DNA from: Lasiosphaeris hirsuta | Lineage: Eukaryota; Ascomycota; Sordariomycetes; Sordariales; Lasiosphaeriaceae | Reading direction: 5' to 3' | NCBI GenBank assembly: GCA_030549175.1 | Contig: JAUKUA010000009.1 | Location: 434,001-498,000 of the forward strand | DNA length: 64,000 bases | Shown: one piece after another, positions 10,901 through 22,653 of the stretch | Numbering within the stretch: the first letter of the stretch is position 1 | Layout: the number at the start of each line of letters is the position of its first letter | Translations under genes and position numbers: made by a program | Notes under the pieces: model-generated | Database searches by the model: none | What the model was told of the DNA's origin: nothing | What the model saw: the letters and a program-made list of their open reading frames with translations, nothing else

Positions 10901-11830
10901 CAGCTTGAGGAATCGCTGATTTTCCGACTTCAGTTCGTAACCAAAATGCTAGCATCCTCTTAGGCCCGACGGTATCATCAACCTCTACATCATCACCCAT
11001 GAACGGTATCACCGCTACCATCGCACCAGTCGAGCACCATCGACCATCCCAGCCGGCCTCCAGTCATTTCAGTTGAGATCACGAACACTACAATAGCACC
11101 ACTGCATCCTACACGATGCCGACATGCAACAGCAGTGTAATTGAAAGTCTCTTAGTCATGCTCCCTCCCAACATAACCACACAAAACACACTCTTACCAA
11201 CGCAGACATGCCCGACATGGCGAACATCGCCCCTGCAAGCCCTTTGCTATACAACACCTCTCCAAAACGACGAGGGCATGCTAGCAGTGCCAGATAGCTC
11301 GTGCGGCAGAGGCTGGCGCCGGATGAATAGCTCAGAACAGAGCTCATTCCCGAAGCTCATCGACGGCAAACGGCGTCTGGCGGGGGCAGCCAGGGCGGGG
11401 TACACCGCTAACGTCATGCCCCTCAACCCCTCCAACACCCGTCATGCCATGCTCGTCCAAGGCACTCATGGCGCGTTTTCAATACAGCCACTCGGGCCCG
11501 GCATTAGTCAGCTTGCCGAGAGACGCGGGTTCGGTCGCGTTTCGCTTTCCGAAGTGGTGCTTGACCTATTACCCTGCTACGCTGGAATATGAATGCCCCG
11601 GAACCCAGCCGGGACCGGAGATTCGAAATCCGGCTGCGGTCCGACTTGGAGTTCCCCACCAGGACCACCAAGAGCAGCATTAGCAGCTTTTGTCTTTGAG
11701 ATAAAATTTAGAAGCTAGCGTGATGTATGTCTCCCAATTGAGTTCTCATCTACCGGGGGAAAACAGCGAGACCTGAAAATCTGGTAGGGGGTGCCGGGGC
11801 GCCCAGGCTGAACGTTACAAAGACCCAAAT
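10901..11830. other. Intergenic, no supported gene
   Basis: Overlapping GC-rich open frames (for example 11116-11592 on the plus strand) have no motifs and conflict with each other; none is called. The 3' end of the regulator gene follows. Confidence 0.4.
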
Positions 11831-13954
11831 TCAAGCAGGTCCATCAAAAATCTGCTCCATCCAGAATCTATACTTCCTTCGTGGTGCACCGTCTCGCCAA
11901 TAGCCGGCATTTCCTTTCGTTGGTGTGCTGTTTGTGACATAACTGTTTTGCATCGAGCTGTCACCCAGCTTTCCCTCCTCAAGCCCAGTTTCAGGCCTAA
12001 CCCTACTAGTTTGCATGTCCGAGCAAGCCACGCGAGTCTTGTTGGCAAAATTAGCAAATATACTAGAATCTTGGTGAGCAGTGCCAAAAACTTCCATGCT
12101 CGCTGTTTCGAACTTTGCCGCCATGCGGTCTAGCAGAATGGGCAGGTCGATGAGACCGCGAACAGCGCGGAGATCCCAGCCGGGATCTTGAAGCGCGTCA
12201 AGGTAGCTCAAGGCCACAAGGCACTGGGTGAGCTGTGCCCACTGTATGAAAGAAATACCAAGAAACTCTTTCAGCGGAAGGGCGAGAAGGGCTGAGGTGC
12301 AAGATTCGATAGCGAGCAAGGCTTTCCAGAGGTGCAACGAGTGGCTCGCATTCGTTGGCGGAGCTCTACTGGAGCCACTAGTGTAGGTCCCTTTATCTAA
12401 GTTTGTCTCCGGATGGTTGATTTGAAGAACACGGAGCTCTACATAGGATGTAGAGGCGAGGAGTACCCCTGTTTCTTATGAGAAGCGTTGTTAGCAGTTG
12501 ACCCAATAGCTATGTCAACATAGCACTCGCCTTGGTGGTCGCGAGAGGTCATAACAGCAGACGCCCGAAGGTCTTGCAGCTGTTCTAAAGAAGCTTTGAT
12601 GCGGGAATCCGCTTCATCCTTGCGTAATTGGTGCTCCAGTCCGATCGATGGCAGGCTCCTCGAAATAACGAGCTGCAAACGGACTTGTAATACCAAAATT
12701 GCATCCGCAGAGCATCCAGTATCCGAGGCTAAGGCAACAAGATCCTCTCCCATCTGGCGTGTCCATTGTAGCGCGTGAATGTGGGGGAAACTGGCCGACA
12801 AAGCGGAGCTCAGCACAAAACACGCCAAGACAGCACGCTGGCGATCGAGATAGCCCTGTTCGCTGTTCACATTGCTGTTTGCGTGTTGAAGCGATGGGCT
12901 GAAGAGTCCCACAATGTGCTGATCTTGGGGTACAGACCTATCCAAGTGAATTTCGCAAACAAGGGACGTGGCAAGCGTAATGAGAAGGGCTGGGTTGAAG
13001 CGATTGAGCATATAGTCCCAGCTCCACGCTATATATGTTAGAATACCCAGAAGCAGGTCGACCGTATGATCCGTATCGCTTGACCAGGTCTCGAGACGCT
13101 GCTCCTCGTGTGAAATGACAGTCTCGCAGAACATGCGTCGGAGTTTAGTTGCACGCTCGCCGTTTACACCCGAGAGTGACGCCACGCAAATGATGGCGTG
13201 GAATAGAAATGGTCGGCTCTGCTGTAGTTGCTGGACTGTCACCTCGGGGGAGAGATAGACCAAAGGGAAGTGATGCAGCATCTGGGACCGGAAGGTGTCG
13301 AGATACGCCGAATCCGAGGAAGCCGACGATTCCGGCCCCGAGGCTATGGCGGGCCCATGGAGACTTGTAGAAGTGTGTGCATGGGGCACATTGTTGGGCT
13401 GAGGGGAATTAGCAGCCCAGGGTGGTCGAACGGTGCTGGTCCCGTCATCTTCTTCTTCTTCGCCTTCCTCGCCGTCCCGGACGGACTCGGCACCGCTCAT
13501 GACTTCGTCTTCAGCTCCTTTGGTCGATACACCGTCATGGGACGGGGGCGTTTGTGCGGCCAATACAGATTCCGAGTCTGCCGAAACACCTGAATATCTG
13601 TGCTGCTGTTGCGCTGTGACGTCGCCATCAAGAACATTGCGCGACCGCAGTAGCGAAACAAGACCATCAAGTCTCCCCTCGAGCTCTGCAATTCGCGCGT
13701 TGGAGCTTTGCCTCTTGTCAGCAGCACGCCGGCGAAGAGCGTCAGAGGGGCTGCATTGTTTTTTCAGACGATGACACCTGCAATGATTACTACCATTAGC
13801 GGCACCCTCAAAGTCAATTTATCGTGTCAATGATGACGGGACCACACCTTTCGCATCCAATGCCATTTCGTATGATGCACTTGCATTTCGATTTAAAGCA
13901 GCTCATGCATGCCTGGCCATAGGGAGCAGATCGACCCGGGCCCTGTCTTTCCAT
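11831..13954 (-). CDS. Zn2Cys6 (binuclear zinc cluster) transcription factor
   Basis: Three exons on the minus strand, 13954-13848, 13777-12531 and 12468-11831, encode 663 residues. The first intron splits the zinc cluster: Cys16, 19, 26, 34, 37 and 44 give CxxC-x6-C-x7-C-x2-C-x6-C, with an extra Cys at 24. A basic linker and a short coiled-coil heptad region (ARIAELEGRLDGLVSLL) follow, typical of dimerising Gal4-type factors. An acidic stretch (EEGEEEEDD) and a poorly conserved middle homology region (FPLVYLSP, LLLGILTYIAWS) come next. The second intron uses a GC-AG pair with the branch motif ACTGCTAAC; only this joins the frames into LLASTSYVELRVLQIN. The last 60 residues look less protein-like, so the true C-terminus may lie in another frame near 11,815. 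The factor could control the oxidoreductase genes to its right, but nothing in the sequence shows this. Confidence 0.85.
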
Positions 13955-14188
13955 TGGGAGGGTGGTGGAATAATTGCAACATGTATCAATTTCCTGCACG
14001 TTACGTCAACGACAGTCCACAAAGTGTGAATGTGAAGGTAAGTAGCTTAATAATGTGTTTGCTCCGGCATATGCCCTTTATTTGATCATTGGACTGGCTG
14101 GGCCGTGCACCTTGGTGCATGCGGCCAGTCACATCGTAATCCCCAGAAGCCAATCGGAATATTTTGACTGTGATCCGTTTGATGTATA

Positions 14189-14481
14189 CAATCCAAACCC
14201 TTTTTTTTATTTTTTTTAGCGTGTAACCTTCCCTCCAAGGTTCAAAGGGAGATGTTACAGTCCTGTAAAGGCCTTCCAGAAGAAAAAAAACGGCATATCT
14301 GGTATCTCACAAGGCCTTTCCACCATCAAAAAGACCATTTAAGGTATTATAGATAGCATATTGGGTATTTTACAAGGCCTTGTCATAGGATAGGGCATTT
14401 ATGACGTTAAATGGCCTTTCCTATATCCGCAACGAGCTTTACAAAGACACCCACGCTAACAAGTAAACAATGACTGTATTG
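14189..14481. mobile_element. MITE-like element, copy 2 (293 bp)
   Basis: The left end CAATCCAAACCC is preceded by TA, and a T-rich run leads to TTAGCGTGTAA. The right end on the opposite strand reads CAATACAGTCATTG, then TTACTTGTTAGCGTG, and TA follows. The interior has AAAGGCC palindromes and CGGCATATCTGGTATC at 14290-14305, matching copy 1 and the right arm of the Ulp1 gene. No coding capacity. Confidence 0.6.
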
Positions 14482-14840
14482 TACTACGTTCAACCCTATA
14501 CCACATAGACATCCGTCCTAATAGTGAAGACTCCAAATTTTAGGTCTGCACTCATCAGCACGCTGCAAGCCAAACTTAGTTGCGATTCAAGTTGCTTAGC
14601 CGAATACAGTCTTTTAAGCAGTGGGGTTCTTCAAATCAGGAGTTCAAGAATCATTGTCCGAAAATTTCAGTAGCATCACTCACTTCCAAGCCTCCAGATC
14701 CAATGAATCGATAATGACTGATATCCATCCCTAAAATATTCGTTCCAGACCATGGGACAGCAACAACTCAAAGTCAAAACCTAATGCAGCACGCGGATTT
14801 CCTTAATCATCAACAGTTTCACATCCAACTAACAAGTGTC
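14482..14840. other. Intergenic, nothing recognised
   Basis: About 360 bases downstream of the DUF1996 gene, presumably including its 3' untranslated region. Confidence 0.4.
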
Positions 14841-15983
14841 TTACATTCCCGGAAGTGCGTCCAGCCCTGAGAATGGGTGATTAGTCGGGGCATGTTAAAC
14901 TTGGCGGGAGAGAACTTACATCCGTCAATTTCCTCCTTGACGCTGCTTTGGACAGCGCACTTGTTCGACAAGGCAACACTCTGGGTTTTGAGGCCGGTAC
15001 TGACCAGGGCACTGGAGTCCATTGCGCGCTGCAGCGCGTCGCCCTTCCATCCAAACAGATAGTCGCTATGAGTTCCGTAGCCCTTTCGGTCATCGTGACT
15101 CCACACAAAGGGCTGCGAACCGTCCTCTGGCCAAAGAGACTTGTCGTTAAATTGTGTGGTATTCCACATGGTCTCGAATGCAACCTGGGGGACTCTAACT
15201 GGATGCGACGCCGGGCATGAGCCGGCAACCGAGAAGCCACCCTTCCCAGTGTCAAACATGTGATCTTGGTGGTTGGGACTGTCGAGGTTCTTGCCGTCCC
15301 AGCACGCAGGGAAGTGATGGTTGGCCATGATGCCAGCAGGGCATGGCTCCTTTGGAAACTCTGCTGTCTCGGGGAATCTGGTCATGACATCCTTGAGACA
15401 TGTGTAGGTCAGGCCTTTATTTCCTGCTTTGTTGTTCGCCGGGCTACCAGCAACCATTCGGAAGCCCTATATAGATTGTCAGTCACTGACTCGGTGCGAT
15501 CCCGAATAGCACTAACAGGTTTGAAGGTGGTCATCTTCTGTTTTCCATTGGAGTTGAACGACTCTTGGATGTAATAAATCGTCATTCCACCTGTCAGAGA
15601 CCCCAAAAGAGCGTTAGGGTACTGCGGTACACGCTTGTACGACCCATTGCGGGCCCTGAAGTAGAGAACAGCTGTCCAGTAGTTGGAGAAGTCCTTGAAA
15701 AGGGTCAACAAGGGCCGTTTGAGGTAGTATTGGACGAAAGGATTCATACCTCGGAGAAGCTGCACGTCGTGCAACTTGCCTTTTCACCGACATCGATCTT
15801 GGGGTCGATGGTTGCGTTGAAGTAATTCCCACCGACAATCTGGTGAACATGCGCTGAAGGGATCTTGCCCGGCTCAACGATGGGGTCGAGACGCTGGACA
15901 CTAAGAGTCGCGCATCCGAATCGAAGGTAGGCCCGAGAGGGCGCGGAGAACGCAAATGCGAGAAACAGTGAAACCCACTTCAT
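14841..15983 (-). CDS. Secreted DUF1996-domain protein
   Basis: Four exons on the minus strand, 15983-15750, 15693-15517, 15466-14920 and 14866-14841, encode 327 residues. The start MKWVSLFLAFAFSAPSRA is a classic signal peptide. DUF1996 features follow: FGCATLSVQRLDPIV, PSAHVHQIVGG, a CTTCSFSED segment spanning intron 1, SNYWTAVLYF, then ANHHFPACWDGKNLDSP, HPVRVPQVAFE and WKGDALQRAMD. The last exon is only 26 bases and supplies the usual WLDALPGM ending; a read-through of the last donor would give a wrong tail. The biochemical role of DUF1996 is unknown; members are extracellular fungal proteins, sometimes linked to WSC domains. Family assignment is secure. Confidence 0.9.
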
Positions 15984-17629
15984 CCTGAAGATTGTATTGC
16001 AGATGTGCAGTAGCCGACTGCCCGTGAGTATCCAGTCTGGCGTGCATAAGGCGGCATATAAAGAATCTGCCCCCCACCATGATCTCGACTTGTGGTATCT
16101 TTGAAACGTCGATAGATGGTGTTGATGTCCTCTTGACCAACTGCCGCGTCGCTTAATACTCAGGTAATTTAGCACCTACCCAATCGTCTGGTGTGGCAAA
16201 TCGGCTTTCAACCCGAAAGTACTATCTGTAGATATTAACTTACACATGACGTCCTGGATGAATTCTTGGTCATTATAGAAGGACTTATCCCAGCGTAATA
16301 TCACCTACGCTATCATATCATTCTTCCCGACAATCATGACTCAAAGTCTATAATGCGATGAATAATAAACCCGATGGCGTATCTCGGTCACATCCTCCCG
16401 AGTCCGCCACGAAGGTGGAAGCACAATGTGCGAGACCCTTCAAATTTAGATCGCTACTCGCAGTCCCAGGCTGCTGCTCAGTATCATCATTCCGCAGCCC
16501 GAGTGGGTCCGATTTGTGACTAGAAATTCAACCTTTCCGTTTATAAGTAATGGTGTCTCGTTGCGCCCCCGATATTCAGGTACCAATTATCTGGGGCAAC
16601 TGCCTGCTATGGTGACTGTAGGCGACGATCTCGCACTTAGCCATAGTGGAGGAAGTGGACGGGGGATTGAGGCCAAGAGCAGGGCTACCTCCCTGTGGTA
16701 CTTTCTTGAACGGAGAAAGTTGAGGTACCAGAGAAGGTATAGGACGAAAATTGATGTAATGCATTCCGAACTGTGTCGGGTCTGTGCGCATCGAGATATT
16801 GCTTCCGTGGCTGCGGGGTACAAAGCGATGCGCATAGAGTAGGGGCTGCATAATTGTGTAATCGCTCGGCAATTCGGATGTCGGCAGATTGAGCAATTCA
16901 GTGGGGCATCCGTGACAGCAAGGGAATCATGGTGTGCTTCTCGGTCAAGACTTGGCCAGCATCGAGAACTGCCGTGTGTTTACGCAATCAACAGCCACGG
17001 TCAGTGTCTTGGCTGGGAGGTCATGCAGCCCAGTGTGGGACCACAAGATGCACAGCATTAAATCCAGAGATCAGGTATCAGATCGAAATATGTAAGATAT
17101 AAAGATATACACATACAGCACTGAGAAGACAACTTCGATATGATCAGATGCCACCCTATAAAGGGCTGAATGACAATGATCTGGAGTGAAAGACTACCCA
17201 CGCAAGGTCATTGGGAGCAAGTTGCTAAAGACGGAAGTAGAAATGATGATCCCCTTCATGGATGCTGTGGCATTGAATTTATAAAATGTAACGCAACATA
17301 CACAACTGGAGCTAGTTCTACTCGGATAGGTACGGGACACCTTCCGGTTCCAAGCCGGCTGCGTGGGATGGGGTTTTATTCGTGCCCAAACCAATTGTGC
17401 AAGCCGGCAACGCAGCTCTATCCACGATTCCCTGCAGAATGGTAATGCAATACCACTCAAGCACCTGCTTCGTCCCGCTTTATCCATGCCTCGCTCGGAA
17501 AGTTCACAGCAGATCATTGAACACAATATTACGACGTCAGAAGATAAGCCGTACTACTCCAGACTGAATAGTTTTATTTAGCACCAACTAACACATTCTT
17601 TCTATCGACCAACTTCCATTCTAGAAATT
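15984..17629. other. Intergenic, no supported gene
   Basis: About 1.6 kb between the DUF1996 gene and the P450 relic. Frames at 16516-16896 on both strands overlap and show no family motif. Confidence 0.4.
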
Positions 17630-19209
17630 ATCCTCCAAGTGCCACTTACGCTTATGTCTAATATTGGTATGGATTTCATAACCCGTCTAGCAAATGGTGA
17701 ACCTTTCGGACACTTGAAAGACGTCGAAGACGTATATGGCTGGGTCGCTCAAAGGGACGGTTGGACGGCTCTAGTCACTTTGAGCATAGACCATCCATTT
17801 TTGCGAGGCAACGCCTTCTTTACTACCATGGGGATTGGGTTCCTTTGGGCCGAACCCAAATAACACACAGGATGCTGGGATGGTACTAGGGCATGTACTT
17901 CGCTTGGCTTACGGTCCGCAACCCTCAAACACAATTTGGTCTCACATAATTCGATAGGGTCATTCAGTATATTATCAGTAAACGGCACAGTCCCGACGCA
18001 GAGCCTAACAAGGACATGATCGTGAGTTACCCCCATCACTAGCCGGCAACACGCATTATCCATATGCTCCCTCATACCTAGAGCTTCAGGGCTACAGATT
18101 GACAGATCTCATAGGGCAGATTCATTCGCAACGGTCTCACCATGCAAGAAGATGCTACTGTTCATTGCTGGGTCAGACTCTACGGCCTCCGCGATAAGAT
18201 CAACCATGACGTATCTCATGGCATCTCCACATGCCTACATGAAACTGAAGAAAGAGATCAAGCCATGCTTGGAACACCTTCTCGGACCCATTGACGTACT
18301 ACCAAGCGCAAGGGCTACCGTACCTTCAGGTAAGATATCAGTTGCTTTTGACACATATTCACAACAAATGAGAGGCTCGGTAGTCCTATGAACTATGGAC
18401 ACTATAAAAGAGGGTGCCTCCAAAATGGCGATGTTCATAACAGTTTTTCACTAACCCGTAGTGAACTGTCACACTGCTGGCTCACATCGCCGTGGTAGCT
18501 GACACCAGCTGCCGGGCCGGCGGAAGGTCGGGACCGGCATCGGTCGTAGATCTCCGTGCTAAGGCAGTTACCGTAGGATTCAATTAGGCCAACACCTTCC
18601 TGGTGGCTAGAAGGAATGGAGGCCCCAGATGGTTGGCCTGGTAGGTGGCTATGTGGTCAGCGGTTGCAGAGATGCCTAAGCGCGGAGGTATCTGGGGATA
18701 TCCTAGTATCTTGTACCTAGTGTATAAGAAGGCTGGGCGAAGCCCAGCCCTCGAGTGTTTCCTCTTCTCCTTCTTCATGCCTTTGGTAAATAAGACCTTA
18801 AAAAGAATACCGGCTGAACTTGTTGAAGCCGAGGGGTAATTGAATTACACTGAAACCCCTTGCTTTCCGCACTTGACATCTTCATCCACACCTCCTTGCG
18901 TTGAGCTGTGTCGTATGAAGCTGTCTTTGGGAAGGACTTGGATGTCTTCTGGCCCGAGAGATTCATAGAGTGCTCATTAAAAAGAAAGTTGAGAGACTGC
19001 GTGCTCTAGACATCATCTTTGGAGGTGGTCGCCTGGTGGCAATCGTAGAACTGAACAAAGTTTACTTTGAGGTGAGGCAATACTCCACATTCCCCACACC
19101 CTTACTAATTAAAACAAGAGCCATACCTAATGTTAGTCAGTTGCTACGCGCGTTCGACTTTCCGCTTGCCAACCCAAAAAGACCGCTTGAGGAACTTGCT
19201 ATGTGGTAA
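17630..19209 (+). pseudogene. Fragmented cytochrome P450 gene (middle and C-terminal part)
   Basis: Pieces of one P450 appear in order. MDFITRLANGEPFGHLKDVE lies near 17,670. An I-helix with AGSDSTAS lies at 18,165 and continues to MTYLMASPHAYMKLKKEI. VFGKDLDVFWPERF, the PERF region, is near 18,915. FGGGRLVAIVELN lies near 19,025, where the haem-binding loop should be. The haem Cys is replaced and the expected ExxR helix is not found between the pieces. About 450 bases of unrelated sequence, including a hairpin (GGCTGGGCGAAGCCCAGCC), separate the I-helix from the PERF piece. Loss of the haem ligand makes this a dead gene. The 5' part is missing here; a relic of similar type lies at 44.2-44.6 kb. 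Confidence 0.75.
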
Positions 19210-19210
19210 C

Positions 19211-19905
19211 CCTATATAAAAATATGCGGTGGCGGATTGGAGCCTTTGATGGTGGTTATGAGACCGGCCATAGCGGTGGGGAGCCTCGGCTGCTGGTTGC
19301 CATAAGGTCGTGAGTATTGAGGCTTCAGCATTTCGGGAGTAAACAACAAATTGGCTAACTAATGTTCCTTCGTCGCACTTTCATATGGGTAGGTTCACAG
19401 TGAATTTGCTTTTCTTAGAGCGCAAATGCGAACCCCTACGGCAAACCGAGGCAAATTACGGGTGGGCCAAGTTGCCAAACATGCGCATGGCCGAATCTTC
19501 GAGACGGACAACTGCGCTTTCGTGCTCTTTATTGTGTTGCCCAATTAATTTCAGTTGGTAACAATATTGCGCCTTGGAGTCCATGGATATTTCTTCCCGG
19601 ACTTAAGATTGAATAACTGCGGAATGAACAGGAGTTGTATGAAACAAAAGGCAGGTCTCCAAATTCTGATTGGCTCTACAAAAAAGAACGGGAACTAGTC
19701 CGGACTTTAGTAGTTAGACGCCGGATTTTGGTAAAGTCCGCCCAACAAACTGGGGGCATTTTAGAATTCCATTGGATACTTGAATACATACTTGGATATA
19801 AAGCTTAGTCTTAGCCAGAGCGTAGTCAACCTTTCTTCATTTCCATCCTTATCCCGCATCCCACCTTCCCAACACGTCTCTCAGAAAACCCTTGCCTCAC
19901 TCACC
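19211..19905. other. Upstream region of the first SDR gene
   Basis: About 700 bases without a gene. A TATAAAG at 19797-19803 lies roughly 105 bases before the start codon of the next gene and is a reasonable TATA element. Confidence 0.4.
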
Positions 19906-21054
19906 ATGGCCCAAGAAGCTCTCATCCAGCGCTTGAACCTCCCTCTTTTGATCTCGAGGGAGAGTTGTGCTGGCGGCACATACATAGTCACGGGTGCTAA
20001 TACTGGTTTGGGTTTCGAAGCTGCGAAGCACTTGGTGGCTATTGGTGCTGAGAAGGTTATCATGGGAGTTCGCAACTTGCAAGCTGGCCAAGAAGCTAAG
20101 GCAAAGATTGAGGCCGCCACCAACATCTTCGGCGTTGCTGATGTGTGGCATCTTGATCTATCAAGCTACGACTCCGTCAAGGCTTTTGCAGCAAAGGCAG
20201 TCGCCCAGCTGTCTCGCATTGACGCCCTCATTGAGAATGCAGCCGTGGCTCCGGGGCAGCGCATCGTGGCCGAAGGACACGTTTCGGCAGTCACTGTCAA
20301 CGTTTTAAGCACCTTTCTTCTCGCTGTCTTGTTGTTACCAAAGATGAGTCGGAGCAGCCAGGAGCATAACATCCTCCCCCATATCGTCATTGTCACGAGC
20401 CGTGTTTCGTTTGATTTCCGCGCAGACTGGGACAGAATCAAGGGCGACCCGCTAGCCGGGATCGACGAGGAGCTGATGCCCTTCAAGACGTCAGCACACA
20501 CTACTCCTTCTCGTTACCTCCTGTAACATCCTTCGTGGGGCAGAATTGTACTGATATGGCGTTCTTTAATAGCTACCCACTTTCCAAGCTCTTAGAGGTT
20601 CTTGTGGCTCGCCATCTTTCGGGAATTCTCTCTGTTTCTCGCACCGGAGTTGTTATCAACCTGGTTTGCCCTGGCCTTTGCACAACGGAGCTGGATCGGA
20701 CGGCGCCTCAAACCTTCCGCGATGATCTTGCGGCCCGTCGCGCAGAGTATGGCCGAACCGCCGAAGACGGTAGTCGCACACTCTTGCACGCTGCTGTTGC
20801 AGGGGAGAAAAGCCACGGATGTCTTCTTCACTCATGTGAGATTGCTGAGTAAGTGATTAAGAAATCTGGAGTGTATGGGATTTTTTTTGTGTGATTAACG
20901 AGACTACTACCACAGGGATGCGGTGCCTGATTGGGTCACAAGTGAAGATGGAAAGCTGTCACAGAAGCGGACATGGGACATTGTTGCTGCAGAGCTGAAT
21001 GCCGCAGCACCTGGCGCTGTCGAAAGTTTCCTCAATGTGCAACTGCATGTCTGA
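19906..21054 (+). CDS. Short-chain dehydrogenase/reductase (retinol dehydrogenase-like)
   Basis: Three exons, 19906-20489, 20573-20848 and 20916-21054, encode 332 residues from an ATG in CACC context. The Rossmann nucleotide loop TGANTGLG is at residues 29-36, the NAA-type motif is in DALIENAAVAPG, and the catalytic YxxxK is YPLSK at 196-200, directly after the first splice junction. Such enzymes oxidise alcohols or reduce carbonyls with NAD(P). The first intron must end at 20572 to keep the frame, which drops a TDMAFFN stretch that an alternative acceptor would include out of frame. It converges on the FAD monooxygenase (220 bp between stops). The substrate cannot be read from sequence. Confidence 0.88.
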
Positions 21055-21274
21055 TGGAACACTGAACAGAACTCTCGGTTTGGATATCAAGGAGTTTTCG
21101 TGATAAAATGACGGCTACTACACCAACGAAAAATCGACACTCGCTTGTGCTCCTAACTTAGCTCCATCAGTACAAGAATAATTTTCCAAACTGTGAACTT
21201 CGTAGAGCTCCTTCCTCTTGACTCCTCTCATCAACCCTTCCAAGTCTTTGGGGTTGAGTTTGCTTGTTGAATGA

Positions 21275-22653
21275 CTATTTCGCAAATCCTTGACTTGCCT
21301 GGCGCGAGTCGATAGCATGATTCACCTTCAGTAAGGCGTCGTAGTCCTCTAATGACTCTAACACAGCCTTTTGACCTCGCGGATAAACCTCTTGCTCGTA
21401 AAGCCTCAATGCATCTTGTACGCTGGTCTCTTTTTTCTTTACTCTCAATAGCTGGTTGATCACCTCGTCGATGTCCGCAAGCGCATGATTAAGGCCCTGG
21501 CCGCGGCCTATTGACGTCTCGACATTAGTAGTGTGCCGAAAATCTTCTCATTGGCTCCTCCATCAACTTACTAGGAACTAAGGAATGCGCGGCATCTCCA
21601 ATCAATGTCACCCTGCCTCCTTTGCTGTCCCAGGGAACAGTAACCCAATATGGAAGCTGGTTGATGATGAAGGTTGCGTTGTCCGGGATCAAGGCAATTG
21701 CCGATCGGAACGGTTCGTTGAGAGGGGCGCCTGAAGGTATAGAGGCCTTAGCCTTTGCGATGGCCTCTGCGCCGGTGCAGAAACTCTCCCTGCCTCTCCA
21801 AACACGAGCTATCTGAAACGTATAGGTTGCTGGGTCCCTTGGATCTAGAACGTTCTGAACTAGGTAATTTAGAGTGTCAGCTATAGTTACGTCTTTCTTG
21901 CGCTTGAGGGAAAAAAACATACTGGCTATCACAACCACGCCCTGAGGGATAATACTGGCAGCGCAAAGGGGGTGTGGCGCTCTGAAAGCGCGTCCCTGTT
22001 CTGCGCTGCCGTAATTGACAATTCCACTGGCAAGGACATAGTCGGAAGGCATGGACTTTCCAGCCGGCTCACCAACTAACAATCGACGGATCTTTGAGTT
22101 GGACCCATCAGCACCAATCACTAGATCAGCTGATGCAGTCTGGCCGTCATGGAACAGCAATGTAACAGGGCCATCATCATCCATCTGCATGCCCACGACA
22201 GCCTTTCCCCAGATCACATCCAGGTCTTGCAAGCACGCCTGCCTCAACCTGGTCTTTGACCAGCGGCGGATAGCGGCCGTCGCTAGAAATGCGACCTCGC
22301 CGGTAGTGCCATCATAGAACGGTATAGACTCTTCCTCCTGATCAAATGGATAGAATGGATCTGCGTATGCAGGTTCAATGTTCTCCAGGATGTGGTCTGG
22401 AAGCATCTTTCGAAACGTTGGCAAAGCCCAATGGACTAGCAGGGTCCACTCTGGGCTGTTTTCGCCCAAGTATCTCTCTTCCTCAAAAACAGTAACACGG
22501 AATCCGTTCTACAAAGATATGATTAGATCCAGTAAAATGGCCTTTGCGGATAACGTTGTCTACTACCTTTTGCAACCCGTGGGCCAAGAGTAAGCCGCTC
22601 AAGCCGGCGCCAACAATGGCAATGCGAGGTAGTGCATCCTGACCAAGCTCCAT
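21275..22653 (-). CDS. FAD-dependent monooxygenase (class A flavoprotein hydroxylase type)
   Basis: Exons 22653-22567, 22508-21572 and 21507-21275 on the minus strand encode 418 residues. The dinucleotide fold IVGAGLSGLLLAHGL (GxGxxG at 15-20) begins the protein. The DG motif is in LVIGADGSNSKIRR, and the GD motif is IGDAAHS followed, across intron 2, by GQGLNHALADIDEV. These three motifs define flavin hydroxylases that insert one oxygen from O2 using NAD(P)H, often on aromatic or polycyclic substrates. Intron 2 has a good branch site (CTACTAATG). No transmembrane segment is seen. It could serve phenolic catabolism or secondary metabolism. It sits between an SDR and a P450, which favours a shared pathway, but that is inference. 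Confidence 0.9.

Noticed and set aside
11116..11592. 158-codon plus-strand frame
   Set aside because: No motif, competing frames on both strands, and no splice or start support.
16516..16896. Pair of overlapping 100-codon frames
   Set aside because: Both strands equally open, no motif; likely chance.
20490..20572. Alternative acceptor at 20541-20543 that would add TDMAFFN to the first SDR
   Set aside because: It breaks the reading frame after exon 1; the acceptor at 20571-20572 keeps phase and the YPLSK active site.
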